Below are positions 54,513 through 63,774 of a stretch of DNA of 64,000 bases, piece by piece. How positions within the stretch are numbered: position 1 is the first letter of the stretch; each line of letters begins with the position of its first letter. Source of the stretch: a candidate division KSB1 bacterium. Lineage in GTDB: Bacteria > Zhuqueibacterota > Zhuqueibacteria > Thermofontimicrobiales > Thermofontimicrobiaceae. The translations under genes and the position numbers were made by a program. Under the pieces are notes generated by a model. It saw only the letters and a list, made by a program, of their open reading frames with translations, did no database searches and was not told where the DNA came from. The DNA is taken from NCBI GenBank assembly GCA_034506395.1, contig JAPDPQ010000003.1, forward strand, positions 98,818 through 162,817. Direction: 5' to 3'.

Positions 54513-55505
54513 CTAAGTTTGCAAGATTTTCTCGATCTGTTCAAGTTCCTCTGATGAGAAGCTCAGGTTATTCAGAGCTGCGAGATTCTGTTGCAATTGT
54601 TCTAGCCGGCTGACTCCAATCAAGGCGGAGGTCACGCGCGGATCACGCAACACCCACGCTATCGCCATTTGGGCTAAACTTTGGCCGCGGCGTCTGGCCA
54701 GTTCATTCAGCGCCCTAATTTGGGATAATTTTGCCTCTGTAATTTCCTCCAGCTGTAAAAAACCAGTCGGTTTTGCAGCACGAGAGTCTTTCGGGATCCC
54801 ATCCAAATACCGATCGGTCAATAGCCCTTGAGCCAGCGGCGAAAAGGCAATGCAGCCAATGCCTCGTCGCTCCAATACACCCAACAGTCCATGCTCGATC
54901 CATCGCTCAAACATAGAGTATTTGGGCTGATGAATTAAACAGTGGACGCCGCTCTGTTCTAAAATTTGCGCAGCTTCTTCCGTCTCGGCTGGAGGATAAT
55001 TGGAAATTCCTACATAGAGCGCCTTGCCCTGCCGCACCACATGATATAGGGCTTCCATAGTTTCTTCCAAAGGAGTTTCTGGATCCAAGCGATGGGAATA
55101 AAAGATGTCCACATATTCCAAACCCAGCCGTCTCAAGCTTTGCTCTAAACTGGCAATCAGATATTTTTTCGATCCCCACTCCCCATAAGGTCCTGGCCAC
55201 ATGTAATACCCGGCCTTTGTCGATATGATCATCTCATCGCGATAGCTCTGGAAGTCCATTTTCAGGATGCGACCAAAATTTTCCTCAGCCGAACCTGGCG
55301 GCGGACCATAATTATTGGCCAGATCAAAATGCGTGATCCCGGCATCGAATGCCTGTCTGATGATGGTTCGACCATGCTCGAAAACATCTACTCCCCCAAA
55401 ATTATGCCATAGTCCCAAGGATATAGCTGGAAGCTTCAGGCCGCTTCGGCCACAGCGCCGATAGATCATGCGATCATAACGATCGCTTGGAGCGATATAA
55501 TTCAT
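54513..55505 (-). CDS. Aldo/keto reductase (YghZ-like, L-glyceraldehyde-3-phosphate reductase type)
   Basis: 330 residues of the AKR TIM barrel, family 14 type: YRRCGRSGLKLPAISLGLWHNFG, HFDLANNYGPPPGSAEENFGRI (catalytic Asp and Tyr), ISTKAGYYMWPGPYGEWGSKK (Lys) and DIFYSHRLDPETPLEETMEAL (His). The NADPH site is visible near ALIGVSRLEQLQQNL. There is no signal peptide, so it is cytoplasmic and may reduce an aldose or keto-sugar arising from the glycan. Within the locus it is a plausible metabolic step but the substrate is unknown. Confidence 0.9.
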   Translation of the reverse strand: MNYIAPSDRYDRMIYRRCGRSGLKLPAISLGLWHNFGGVDVFEHGRTIIRQAFDAGITHFDLANNYGPPPGSAEENFGRILKMDFQSYRDEMIISTKAGYYMWPGPYGEWGSKKYLIASLEQSLRRLGLEYVDIFYSHRLDPETPLEETMEALYHVVRQGKALYVGISNYPPAETEEAAQILEQSGVHCLIHQPKYSMFERWIEHGLLGVLERRGIGCIAFSPLAQGLLTDRYLDGIPKDSRAAKPTGFLQLEEITEAKLSQIRALNELARRRGQSLAQMAIAWVLRDPRVTSALIGVSRLEQLQQNLAALNNLSFSSEELEQIEKILQT

Positions 55506-55596
55506 CCTCTTCGCCTCGAATTCCTCAGTTAAAATTCAGTACCTCTTTTGCATTTTTAGCGTCATTCTCGTGATAATATCGATTTCTCAGCCGATG

Positions 55597-58446
55597 TTAA
55601 TGAGGCTTTTTTATAGATCTTTTTTGCCCAGTATACTGAACCACGACATCCGGCTTGGCTGTAACCTCCACGCCAACACCATGACCAGCTTGGACCCAGA
55701 CAATTCGAATCTCACGCTGCTTCAGCATCCCTGGAAATTCCCCTTGTCTTGCTCCAATAGTGAGAGTCTCCTTTGCCTCATCCCATTCAAATGGAATGAT
55801 CGAATAGACACCTTGCTCATAATTATAATTTTCGTTTTCGTCTTCATATAAGACAAATCGCGCGTCCGCCCCAGGATAAATGCGCAGCTCGATAGGGTCC
55901 TCTGGTTTTTCGGTTGCGTACTGCTTGAGCGGCCCCATCGGAATAATCGAGCCAGATTTGACATATAGCGGCATGATATCTACGGGCGCTGCGCGTTCCA
56001 CATATCCTCCAGAGCGAATGAGCTCCCCGGTCCAGAAATCGTACCAGCCAGCACACTTTGGGAGATAGACTTTGAGCGATTTCACTTTCAATTGGTCAAG
56101 CTGTTGTTGCTGAACTGGCGTTCGCCAGACCAATTTGATCACCGCATCTCCCCCAGCTTGAAAATATTCTAGCTTTATTTTGTATCGTCGATTTTGTGTT
56201 AATTGCACTTGCTTCGAATAATAGGTCATGGCCTGCTTTTGCCAAGCATCGATGATGAGCTGATCATCCAGCCACAATCGAGCGCCATCATCCGTGAGGA
56301 CGCCGATCTCATAATTACCGGTCTCCGTCGGGAGGATTTCGCCAGTCCAACGGATGCTGTAATTTTCGATTGGACAATTTTCGGGTCTGGAGCCACTCCA
56401 ATTAAAATTCACGACGGAGTCGATACGAGTATTTACGCGATGATCGAAATCGGCGCCTGCAAAATACTCGGCTTGCAGTCCATTTGGCCCTTCACGATGT
56501 GCAAAAAGACATTGATTTGGGATTGGAGAAGGAATGGCAGGTTCATAATACATGGCCTCGGTCACTGGCGCAACCAAGAAGCTCGGTCCGAAAAGATACT
56601 GATTGTCGATTCCGCGAGCAAATGTATCGCTGGCGAAATCCATCGCTAAGCCGCGCATCATCGTATAGCCCTCTGACGTTACCCGCCACGCGATGGAGTA
56701 AATGTAAGGAAGTAACCGATAGCGGAGATGCAGGAATTTTAGCAGCGCATCATAGGCCCAATATCTGGGTTTGCCGAACTGCCATGGTTCGCGGGGAGTT
56801 CCCGTGCCATGGCTCCGAAAGATCGGCGTGAAAGCCCCGAACTGGAACCATCGGACATATAGCTCCTGATAGGCTGGGTCTTTGCAACCCGCTGGATAAA
56901 GTCCGCCACGGCTTGAGGTGAAAAAGGCGCCGATGTCATGCGTCCAATATGGGATTCCAGACATGCAGAAGTTAATACCCGCCGAGATTTGTTTGCGAAA
57001 CACCTCCCAAGTTGCCGAGATGTCTCCAGACCAAGTGGCCGCCGCGTTCCGTTGCTGTCCAGCAAAGGCTGATCGGGTCAGGATGAAAACGCGCTTGTTA
57101 GGAAAATCACGACGAAATCCCTGGTAAACTCCCTCGGTAGTCATGAGCGAATACGGGTTCAAATAGCGGGCGAAACTGCCCAGCGCTGTCCTTCCAAATC
57201 GCTTCAAATATTGCTCCGATACGTCGTAAGAATGCTGATCGCCTAACTCAGGCTCCGTAGCATCCATCCATAGCGCGTCCACCCCTCTGGCGATCAATCC
57301 CTCTTTGATATAGCGCCAATAGATCTCTCGAGCCTCTTCACTATAAGCATCATAAACATACCCAGCAATCCAGTGTTTCGGCGGATAGATGAATCCCTTT
57401 TGCTTGAGCTCCTGGTAGATCTCAGTCTTTTCGCCCAACGACGGCCAGATCGAAGTCATTAAATGAACGTGAAATTCATTATGCAATCGTTCAATCATTT
57501 TTTCAGGCTCTGGGAAAATGGTTTCGTCAAATTTCATTGAGCTCCAATATTCGTTCTCACCCCAATAGCGCCAATCTTGGACAATATTATCGAGCGGAAT
57601 GCCTTGACGCCGAAATTCTGCAACGGTTGCCACCAATTCCTTCGCATCAACGTAGCGTTCCTTGCTCTGCCAGTAGCCATAGGCCCATTTCCCGAACAAC
57701 GGGGCCTCGCCAGTCAACCAGCGATAGCCCGAAATCACCTCGTCCATGATCTGACCCGCAATGAAATAATAATCGATCTGATCTGCCACTTCAGACCAGA
57801 ATGAAAGCCCGTTCTCATCGTCGTGAACAATGGTCTTGGAGTAATTATCCCACAGGATCCCGTAGCCCTTAGTCGAGATCAGGAACGGATTCACCGCTGC
57901 GGTATTGGTTTGGACCAGAATCACCTTTTTTCCGCGATAATTCATATCCCCAGTTTGATGCTGACCAAGCCCATAAATGGCTTCCTCAGGATGAAGCTCA
58001 AATCGTTGGGTAGCATGGTAAATTTGTTCCCCCATCACTTCGGCTTGGACCAAGCGATGCGGTTCCTCTGCCTTCTCGCGCAAAATCAATTGGCCATTGG
58101 CATCACTGAATTGAATTGACCCAGATTGAAGACTTACTGTGAGCCGAAGTTTTTTGCCCCATATCGATATGGTCTCTGGAGCTTCACGGATCTGAAGATC
58201 GAGTGGCTGAGGGGAACGAAGTACGACCAAACTTTTTTTATTTAGCAATTGGTCCGTTGGCGCAAAGGTTACTCTTACGATTTGATCATTGTAATATTGG
58301 ACGCGCAATTTGCCAGTTGGCAGCTCCAAGACAGCGCCATTCATGATGTTTTGTTCTTGACGGGCATTCCATAAAACCCCCGCTGTGACGACAGGTGCGA
58401 AAACGAGTAAGAGAATAATCCCAAAAACAAGATCGAATTCAAACAT
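55597..58446 (-). CDS. GH31 enzyme with PA14 domain inserted in the C-terminal region
   Basis: About 949 residues with a signal peptide (LVFGIILLLVFAPVVTAG). The N-terminal beta-sandwich leads without interruption into the TIM barrel, whose nucleophile is near D395 (ALWMDATEPE) and acid/base near D475 (TWSGDISATW). After FLVAPVTEAMYYEP, a PA14 module (about 655-775; LQAEYFAGADFDHRV ... IIDAWQKQ) interrupts the C-terminal beta domain before VYLPKCAGWYDFWTG. The other GH31 of the locus has its PA14 in the N-terminal domain instead. ATG 58446 has an AAGGAG site. Alpha-xylosidase or alpha-glucosidase activity is likely. Confidence 0.9.
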   Translation of the reverse strand: MFEFDLVFGIILLLVFAPVVTAGVLWNARQEQNIMNGAVLELPTGKLRVQYYNDQIVRVTFAPTDQLLNKKSLVVLRSPQPLDLQIREAPETISIWGKKLRLTVSLQSGSIQFSDANGQLILREKAEEPHRLVQAEVMGEQIYHATQRFELHPEEAIYGLGQHQTGDMNYRGKKVILVQTNTAAVNPFLISTKGYGILWDNYSKTIVHDDENGLSFWSEVADQIDYYFIAGQIMDEVISGYRWLTGEAPLFGKWAYGYWQSKERYVDAKELVATVAEFRRQGIPLDNIVQDWRYWGENEYWSSMKFDETIFPEPEKMIERLHNEFHVHLMTSIWPSLGEKTEIYQELKQKGFIYPPKHWIAGYVYDAYSEEAREIYWRYIKEGLIARGVDALWMDATEPELGDQHSYDVSEQYLKRFGRTALGSFARYLNPYSLMTTEGVYQGFRRDFPNKRVFILTRSAFAGQQRNAAATWSGDISATWEVFRKQISAGINFCMSGIPYWTHDIGAFFTSSRGGLYPAGCKDPAYQELYVRWFQFGAFTPIFRSHGTGTPREPWQFGKPRYWAYDALLKFLHLRYRLLPYIYSIAWRVTSEGYTMMRGLAMDFASDTFARGIDNQYLFGPSFLVAPVTEAMYYEPAIPSPIPNQCLFAHREGPNGLQAEYFAGADFDHRVNTRIDSVVNFNWSGSRPENCPIENYSIRWTGEILPTETGNYEIGVLTDDGARLWLDDQLIIDAWQKQAMTYYSKQVQLTQNRRYKIKLEYFQAGGDAVIKLVWRTPVQQQQLDQLKVKSLKVYLPKCAGWYDFWTGELIRSGGYVERAAPVDIMPLYVKSGSIIPMGPLKQYATEKPEDPIELRIYPGADARFVLYEDENENYNYEQGVYSIIPFEWDEAKETLTIGARQGEFPGMLKQREIRIVWVQAGHGVGVEVTAKPDVVVQYTGQKRSIKKPH

Positions 58447-58876
58447 AGGACTCCTTTCAAATGGTATTTGTTCGTTGAGCGAATACCCAATTGCGGAAGT
58501 TAAAATCAAGCGATTTTTGGGCTCAATCCGAAAGAAAACTCAATTGCAGCATAACCCAAAATTCCATTCTCCAATCATCATCGCCCTCGTAATCATCTTG
58601 CGAAAACGGGCCTGCCGCAAATTCGCCTGCTACAAATTCACCTGCTTTGAATCATTCGGCGACAAATCGCTCCTTTTAAATCGTATTGCTGAACTCATAT
58701 TAGAAATTTTCTTTTTCAATGAACCATCCGCAGGATGGCAATTTCTAAGATCCAATCATAAATTAAAAGCAGTGAAAGCTTCTGAGTTAATTACAGGTTG
58801 GGGGATCGAGAAATTTGGAAGAAACTTGATAAAGATCTCGGTGAAATTATTCACTCGTATTCAATCAAATCGCGAG
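58447..58876. other. Intergenic stretch before the GH31 gene, with three 15-base units
   Basis: The 430 bases hold no supported gene; a 170-codon + strand frame (58385-58897) has no ribosome site and runs through the opposite-strand GH31 start. Three degenerate 15-base units (CCTGCCGCAAATTCG type) lie at 58611-58655. Nothing else was recognised. Confidence 0.4.
58611..58655 (+). repeat. Three degenerate 15-base tandem units
   Basis: CCTGCCGCAAATTCG, CCTGCTACAAATTCA and CCTGCTTTGAATCAT follow one another without spacing. The third unit is clearly decayed. No function is apparent. Confidence 0.5.
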
Positions 58877-59929
58877 TCAAGGTTGAACGTTGATTGACGA
58901 ACGAGCAGCGATTTTATCCCATTCATCGAAGATGACTAACGCGCAAGCTGGATTTGCACCGGCTCCGAATTCGAATTGAGCAATAATGCCACCGCTTGGA
59001 TCGTAGAGATATTTGGCCACCTGCCTTACCGCTGCTCTGGCAACATCAGGATCTTTTGAAGGCAATACATGCTGCCGATCGATCTCCCCCCAAAATGTGA
59101 TTTTTCCCTTAGCAATTTTGACCAGCGCCTCAAAATCCATGCAAAAAAGCTGTGAGTTGATAGCGTCGACACCGATCTCGATCAGATCAGCGTAGATCTC
59201 TAAGATGTGCCCATCGGAATGCATGAAGGCGAATTTGCCATGAGCATGGGCGAGATCGCAATAATCTCGGTAGAGCGGCTTGAACAGCTCGCGCCAGATG
59301 CGCGGCGGTATGAGCAACTGATGCTGCGCGCCCCAATCATCCATGAATCGGATGGCATCGACATCGGTTTTCACCCAGAATTCCAGCTCTTTCAAATAGA
59401 ACTCATGAATGGAGCGGAGCAGATCTGCACCGCCCAGCTCTGGCATCATGACATCGATGAATGCATTTTCAGAGCCGCGTAGAAACTGATACCGCTCCCA
59501 AGGGCGGGGGCAACAATTGGCAAAAACAAATTTATCGGTCTTCTCGTAGAACGCAGCAATCTGGCTTCGCGCCGGTTCGAGCGATTTCGGAAGCAGTTCA
59601 TAAGGCGGCTGAACCCGGCGCCATTCCGATATATCTGGGATAATTGGATCTTTCACTTCGCCGATTATACCGTCTTGATAGTTAACAAAAACGCAACCCC
59701 ATTCATCCGTGTAACTTCCCACCTGATACGGATCACCTATAACCCGGGATGAGGGAGGATAAAAATATTCAACGGTCACAAAGTCCGAAGGAAATCGCTG
59801 GTTGATTTGAAAGACAGTATCGGGATAGCGTTCTGAGGCCCAGGGCAGCAGCCATAAATCGCGGGGCATGCGCTCTGGGTAGTCAAATTTCAAACATCGA
59901 GTCACCAACTCACGGGAAGTTTGTGTCAT
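58877..59929 (-). CDS. UroD/MtaA-like methyltransferase-fold protein
   Basis: About 350 residues of the uroporphyrinogen-decarboxylase superfamily: SRELVTRCLKFDYPERMPRDLW, AIRFMDDWGAQHQLLIPPRIWRE at the middle, LAHAHGKFAFMHSDGHILEI and FWGEIDRQHVLPSKDP near the end. The superfamily includes corrinoid methyltransferases (MtaA, O-demethylases) as well as heme UroD. In MtaA-type enzymes zinc is held by His-x-Cys and a later Cys; here the first motif is HSD, so a standard zinc-thiolate site is not obvious. ATG 59929 is preferred; ATG 59935 and GTG 60004 are alternatives. Flanked by GH2 and GH31 genes. Confidence 0.78.
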   Translation of the reverse strand: MTQTSRELVTRCLKFDYPERMPRDLWLLPWASERYPDTVFQINQRFPSDFVTVEYFYPPSSRVIGDPYQVGSYTDEWGCVFVNYQDGIIGEVKDPIIPDISEWRRVQPPYELLPKSLEPARSQIAAFYEKTDKFVFANCCPRPWERYQFLRGSENAFIDVMMPELGGADLLRSIHEFYLKELEFWVKTDVDAIRFMDDWGAQHQLLIPPRIWRELFKPLYRDYCDLAHAHGKFAFMHSDGHILEIYADLIEIGVDAINSQLFCMDFEALVKIAKGKITFWGEIDRQHVLPSKDPDVARAAVRQVAKYLYDPSGGIIAQFEFGAGANPACALVIFDEWDKIAARSSINVQP

Positions 59930-60080
59930 GGTCATTCCAAAATCAAAATGATTGTGGCAGAGAAGATCATAATCATTCTCAGAGTGCCAATTGAATATGT
60001 TCACGAATGCTGCATGATGATAATAAGATGAAAACCCTCCAAAGACGGTAATGCGCTAAAGTTTTGCCTTATTTTCGATT

Positions 60081-62552
60081 TCAATGAAATAAAATTGAAC
60101 TGGGCAGCGGCTGTTTTTCGATCCCAGGGCCTTTGAATTGGACCTCCAGCCCTGAACCGCCCCTTTTCTGGAAGAAATGAAGAATGAAGCGATGCATGCC
60201 GTTTTTCAGAGCGATTTTCCCTGAGGCCTCGATCATCCCATGCAAACCGTCGTTATCGACAATTTGTTTGTCATCGATCCATAACCTCGAGCCGTCGTCC
60301 GATGTCACAAAGAAAGTGTAAACCCCATCCTGATTGATCATGATGAACCCATCAAATACGAGCGCAAAATTCTCCTGGTGCTGGGCTGTTTTTAGATCGA
60401 TCGCATTGACCGTCCGTGAAAAGATTGGTGTTAAAGCACTAAAATCGGGCAGTCGATCCCATTCACCCTGATAATAGCGACCTAATAGACCTGGCCTTGG
60501 ATTTTCCACGCTTACTGGCTCGGTGAGCGTAACTTTTTCACATCGAAACGAGGAAATGAGGCTTTTGGTGCCATCATTCCAGAAAGTACGGGCCTTGATG
60601 GTAGTAGTCGTGTTAAGCACGATCGGCTTCTCGTAAAGCGGTGAATTGCGCATGGGCTCGTTGCCATCGAGCGTATAGCGAGTCTGTCCTCCTTTGGCAG
60701 TGATCATCTCGATGCGAGCCTGATCCAGAAAGATTTCGTCATCCGAAACGATTTGTGGAGAGATATAGCCCTGGTTGATCATCCGAACCAGCTCTGGGTT
60801 CATCTTGATCACTTCTCGGTCATAGGTCATCATGCCATTGACCTCGACCTCTACATCCGTGGTTTGAGTATAAATAGCAGCGCACAAACCTTGTGAAATT
60901 AGGGGAAGCAGATTGCGGGTCAACTCCTGATAAGCCATGGTCAATTCTTGCGCGGTCTGATAGCCCCGATATCCCCAATTATTCTCACCACGCCAGGTGT
61001 GACTGGCCACCGTTAGTCCTAAACCTCCAAATTCGCCCAGGACAGCTGCGCGAGATGGCTCGTTGGCTGGTTTACTAGGGCCAGGATAGCGATGAATATC
61101 AATAATATCGCCGCATCCCCGATCGGTCCAGCCGCTGGCACTATTCACCAATCGGCCGGGATCAAAATTTTTGATCCAGCGAGTAATGCCATCGGTCTCA
61201 AATTGTCCCCATCCTTCATTAAAGGGCACCCACATCACGATACAGGGATGATTGTAGCGGCCATTGATCATCGCCTTGAGCTCGGCCTTAAATTGCAACG
61301 CCGAAGTCTCGCTGCGTTTCAAATCCAGATCGCCGGGGTCGATAAATTCATCACCAGAGGGCATATCTTGCCATACCAGAACCCCTAATTTATCGCACCA
61401 ATAGTACCAGCGTTCTGGCTCGACCTTAACATGTTTTCTGATAGTATTAAAGCCCAGTTGCTTGGTAATTTCGATATCGTATCTTAGTGCATCATCTGTT
61501 GGAGCGGTATAAAGACCATCAGGCCACCAGCCCTGGTCTAACAGCCCATGCATAAAAATCGGTTGATTATTCAGGAAAATTCGGGTGATCCCTTGCTCAT
61601 CCTTGCCCAAGCCTATCTTTCGCATTCCAAAATAGCTTAACACTTTGTCAATCACCCGGCCCTGATCGTCCAGCAGCGCTATCTCAATATCGTAAAGAGA
61701 TGGCGATTCAGGAGACCAAAGCTTCGGGTGGTCAATTTTTGAAATTAGCTCATCGAATGGTAAGCCCTCAGCTTTGGCAATCGTTTTGCCGCGGTCTTTC
61801 ACTTTTAGTTGGATGCGATAATTGGGACGGGTGCTGGAGCAGAACACCTGGACATGCACTTCATTGGAGTCGATATCTGGGGTAATCTTCAGCCATTGAA
61901 TGAAGATGTCAGGGACTGGCTCTAACCATACTGTCTGCCAGATACCAGTCACTGATGTGTACCAAATTCCGCCGGGCTGTCTCACCTGCTTACCCCGAGG
62001 CTGAAAGCTGCTGTCGATCGGGTCCCAGACCGAGATGAGGATTTCCTGTGGCCCCTGTGAGTTTAAAGCTGAGGTGATATCGAAACTGAACGCGTCATAC
62101 CCGCCGCGATGAGAACCGATCTCTTTATCATTGACCCAAACCCTGGTTTGCCAATCCACTGCACCGAAATGGAGCATTATTTTTTGATTCTTCCAGCGAC
62201 CGGGCACCTCAAACCGGCGACGATACCATAATTGGTTTTGCTCACCCACCATTTTTTTGACCCCAGACAAAGCAGATTCAACTGGGTAAGGAACTAAAAT
62301 TTTGCCATCGAACGAATCGGGTGCGGATTGTTCCTGTGGTCGTATGGCGAATTCCCAAAGGCCATTTAAACTGAGCCATTCAGATCGAACGAATTGGGGT
62401 CGCGGGTATTCTGGCAAAGGATTGTTCGGATTTACGTTGTTTGCCCAGCGCGTCATGATATCGCCCGAAACGGGCTGCCATTGCTCAGGTTGAGAACATC
62501 GCATTGCAAGCAACATCAAGATCGGCAGCATAAGTAAGGTCTGTCTTTGCAT
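60081..62552 (-). CDS. GH2 glycosidase with chitobiase-like and PA14 C-terminal domains
   Basis: About 823 residues. A signal peptide (TLLMLPILMLLAMRCSQ; the last part resembles a weak lipobox) is followed by the GH2 jelly-roll, immunoglobulin-like and TIM-barrel domains. The acid/base is near E446 (VPFNEGWGQ) and the nucleophile near E507 (AVLGEFGGLG). A short beta domain resembling the chitobiase C-terminal type (GGQTRYTLDGNEPM) and a PA14 domain (about 685-815; LLGRYYQGEWDRLP ... TSDDGSRLWIDDKQIV) follow. It differs from the beta-mannosidase at 51857 and could be a beta-galactosidase, beta-glucuronidase or related enzyme. GGAGGG precedes ATG 62552. Confidence 0.88.
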   Translation of the reverse strand: MQRQTLLMLPILMLLAMRCSQPEQWQPVSGDIMTRWANNVNPNNPLPEYPRPQFVRSEWLSLNGLWEFAIRPQEQSAPDSFDGKILVPYPVESALSGVKKMVGEQNQLWYRRRFEVPGRWKNQKIMLHFGAVDWQTRVWVNDKEIGSHRGGYDAFSFDITSALNSQGPQEILISVWDPIDSSFQPRGKQVRQPGGIWYTSVTGIWQTVWLEPVPDIFIQWLKITPDIDSNEVHVQVFCSSTRPNYRIQLKVKDRGKTIAKAEGLPFDELISKIDHPKLWSPESPSLYDIEIALLDDQGRVIDKVLSYFGMRKIGLGKDEQGITRIFLNNQPIFMHGLLDQGWWPDGLYTAPTDDALRYDIEITKQLGFNTIRKHVKVEPERWYYWCDKLGVLVWQDMPSGDEFIDPGDLDLKRSETSALQFKAELKAMINGRYNHPCIVMWVPFNEGWGQFETDGITRWIKNFDPGRLVNSASGWTDRGCGDIIDIHRYPGPSKPANEPSRAAVLGEFGGLGLTVASHTWRGENNWGYRGYQTAQELTMAYQELTRNLLPLISQGLCAAIYTQTTDVEVEVNGMMTYDREVIKMNPELVRMINQGYISPQIVSDDEIFLDQARIEMITAKGGQTRYTLDGNEPMRNSPLYEKPIVLNTTTTIKARTFWNDGTKSLISSFRCEKVTLTEPVSVENPRPGLLGRYYQGEWDRLPDFSALTPIFSRTVNAIDLKTAQHQENFALVFDGFIMINQDGVYTFFVTSDDGSRLWIDDKQIVDNDGLHGMIEASGKIALKNGMHRFILHFFQKRGGSGLEVQFKGPGIEKQPLPSSILFH

Positions 62553-62592
62553 CACTCCCTCCATTATTTCAGGCAAACTCGATCATCTCCCA

Positions 62593-63774
62593 TCAGTGAT
62601 AGCGCAATAATCGAAGCAGCGCTTCGATGAAATAATAATCGGCATAAGTGAAGTTTGCGTCCACATCGACTTTAGCGGGAACGCTGGCATTGCTATGAAG
62701 CAGCAGGCACTGATATTGTCCCGAATGAGCCAGATAGGGCTCATTTGCAAGACGATTGAGTATTTCCACAGCGGCGCGATAGTAGTGCTCTTTTTGGTTG
62801 GTATCCTTCACCAAAGTGCTCAATTCCAGCAACGCCGAAGCTGCAATGGCGGCTGCTGAGGACTCTTTTGGTTCGTTCGGTATCTTTGGCGCATCGAAGT
62901 CCCAATATGGAATTCGATCAGCTGGCAAACGTTCGATAAAGCGATCCATCGTTTTCTGAGCCGCATCGAGGTAGCGCTGTTCCCCGGTTTCACGATACAT
63001 CATGGTAAAACCGTAGCCGCCCCAAGCCTGACCGCGCGCCCAAGAAGACTCATTGCCATATCCCTGAGCAGTCTTTTTCTCCTTTACTGCACCAGTGTGA
63101 GGGTCAAAATTCACCACGTGCCAGGAACTGCCATCGGAGCGAAAAAAGTAATTCAAAGTGACATCTGCGTGGCGAATCGCAATATTGCGGTATTTGGGAT
63201 CACCCGTCACCTTCGACGTCCACATCAAATATTCCAGATTCATCATGTTGTCGATTATGGTCAGATGATCCTCTGGCGGGGCATCCCAGGATTTGATGGT
63301 GCCCACTATAGGATTGAACCGACTGATCAAGCTTTCCGCTCCCTGGATGAGAATCTCGCGATAATTTGGATCCTCGGTGAGCCGAAAGCCATTACCAAAG
63401 CTATTATAAAGCATAAAGCCAAGATCATGCGTGCTGGTATTGAATTTCTCTTGCTCCAGGGCTGCATTCCAGCGCCGCGCTTGTTTCTCCCAGAACGGGT
63501 CTTTGCTATAATCGTAAAGATACCATAAAATACCAGCGAAAAATCCGCTCACCCAATCGCTGGTCGGTTTTTGAACCCAGGAACCATCGGCTCTTGCTTG
63601 CACTGGCATTCGCGTGGTATCTGTAAGGCTTTCGACCGCACGAACATATTGAGAGAGCGCAAATTGAAGCACCAGATCCGCATCTCGTGGCAGCTCGAAA
63701 CGCATCGGAGCATTATGGTGACATCCCGAAAGACAAAGGATCAAGATAATAATGATCGCACCAGTTGCTTTCAT
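62593..63774 (-). CDS. GH88 unsaturated glucuronyl hydrolase, lipoprotein
   Basis: 393 residues. IIIILILCLSGCHH is a clear lipoprotein signal with lipobox LSGC. The (alpha/alpha)6 barrel has WVSGFFAGILWYLYDY, THDLGFMLYNSFGNGF with a catalytic aspartate near D117, TIIDNMMNLEYLMW with the second near D175, and ESSWARGQAWGGYGFTMMY. GH88 enzymes hydrate unsaturated uronic acids left by polysaccharide lyases, such as on glucuronate-containing glycans. No polysaccharide lyase is certain in the window except possibly the beta-helix protein. A GAGGAG site lies 11 bases upstream of the ATG. First gene of the - strand locus as seen here. Confidence 0.93.
   Translation of the reverse strand: MKATGAIIIILILCLSGCHHNAPMRFELPRDADLVLQFALSQYVRAVESLTDTTRMPVQARADGSWVQKPTSDWVSGFFAGILWYLYDYSKDPFWEKQARRWNAALEQEKFNTSTHDLGFMLYNSFGNGFRLTEDPNYREILIQGAESLISRFNPIVGTIKSWDAPPEDHLTIIDNMMNLEYLMWTSKVTGDPKYRNIAIRHADVTLNYFFRSDGSSWHVVNFDPHTGAVKEKKTAQGYGNESSWARGQAWGGYGFTMMYRETGEQRYLDAAQKTMDRFIERLPADRIPYWDFDAPKIPNEPKESSAAAIAASALLELSTLVKDTNQKEHYYRAAVEILNRLANEPYLAHSGQYQCLLLHSNASVPAKVDVDANFTYADYYFIEALLRLLRYH

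Noticed and set aside
58385..58897. 170-codon + strand frame
   Set aside because: It overlaps the start region of the GH31 gene and the end of the UroD-like gene on the - strand, and has no ribosome site; its repeats come from the 15-base units.
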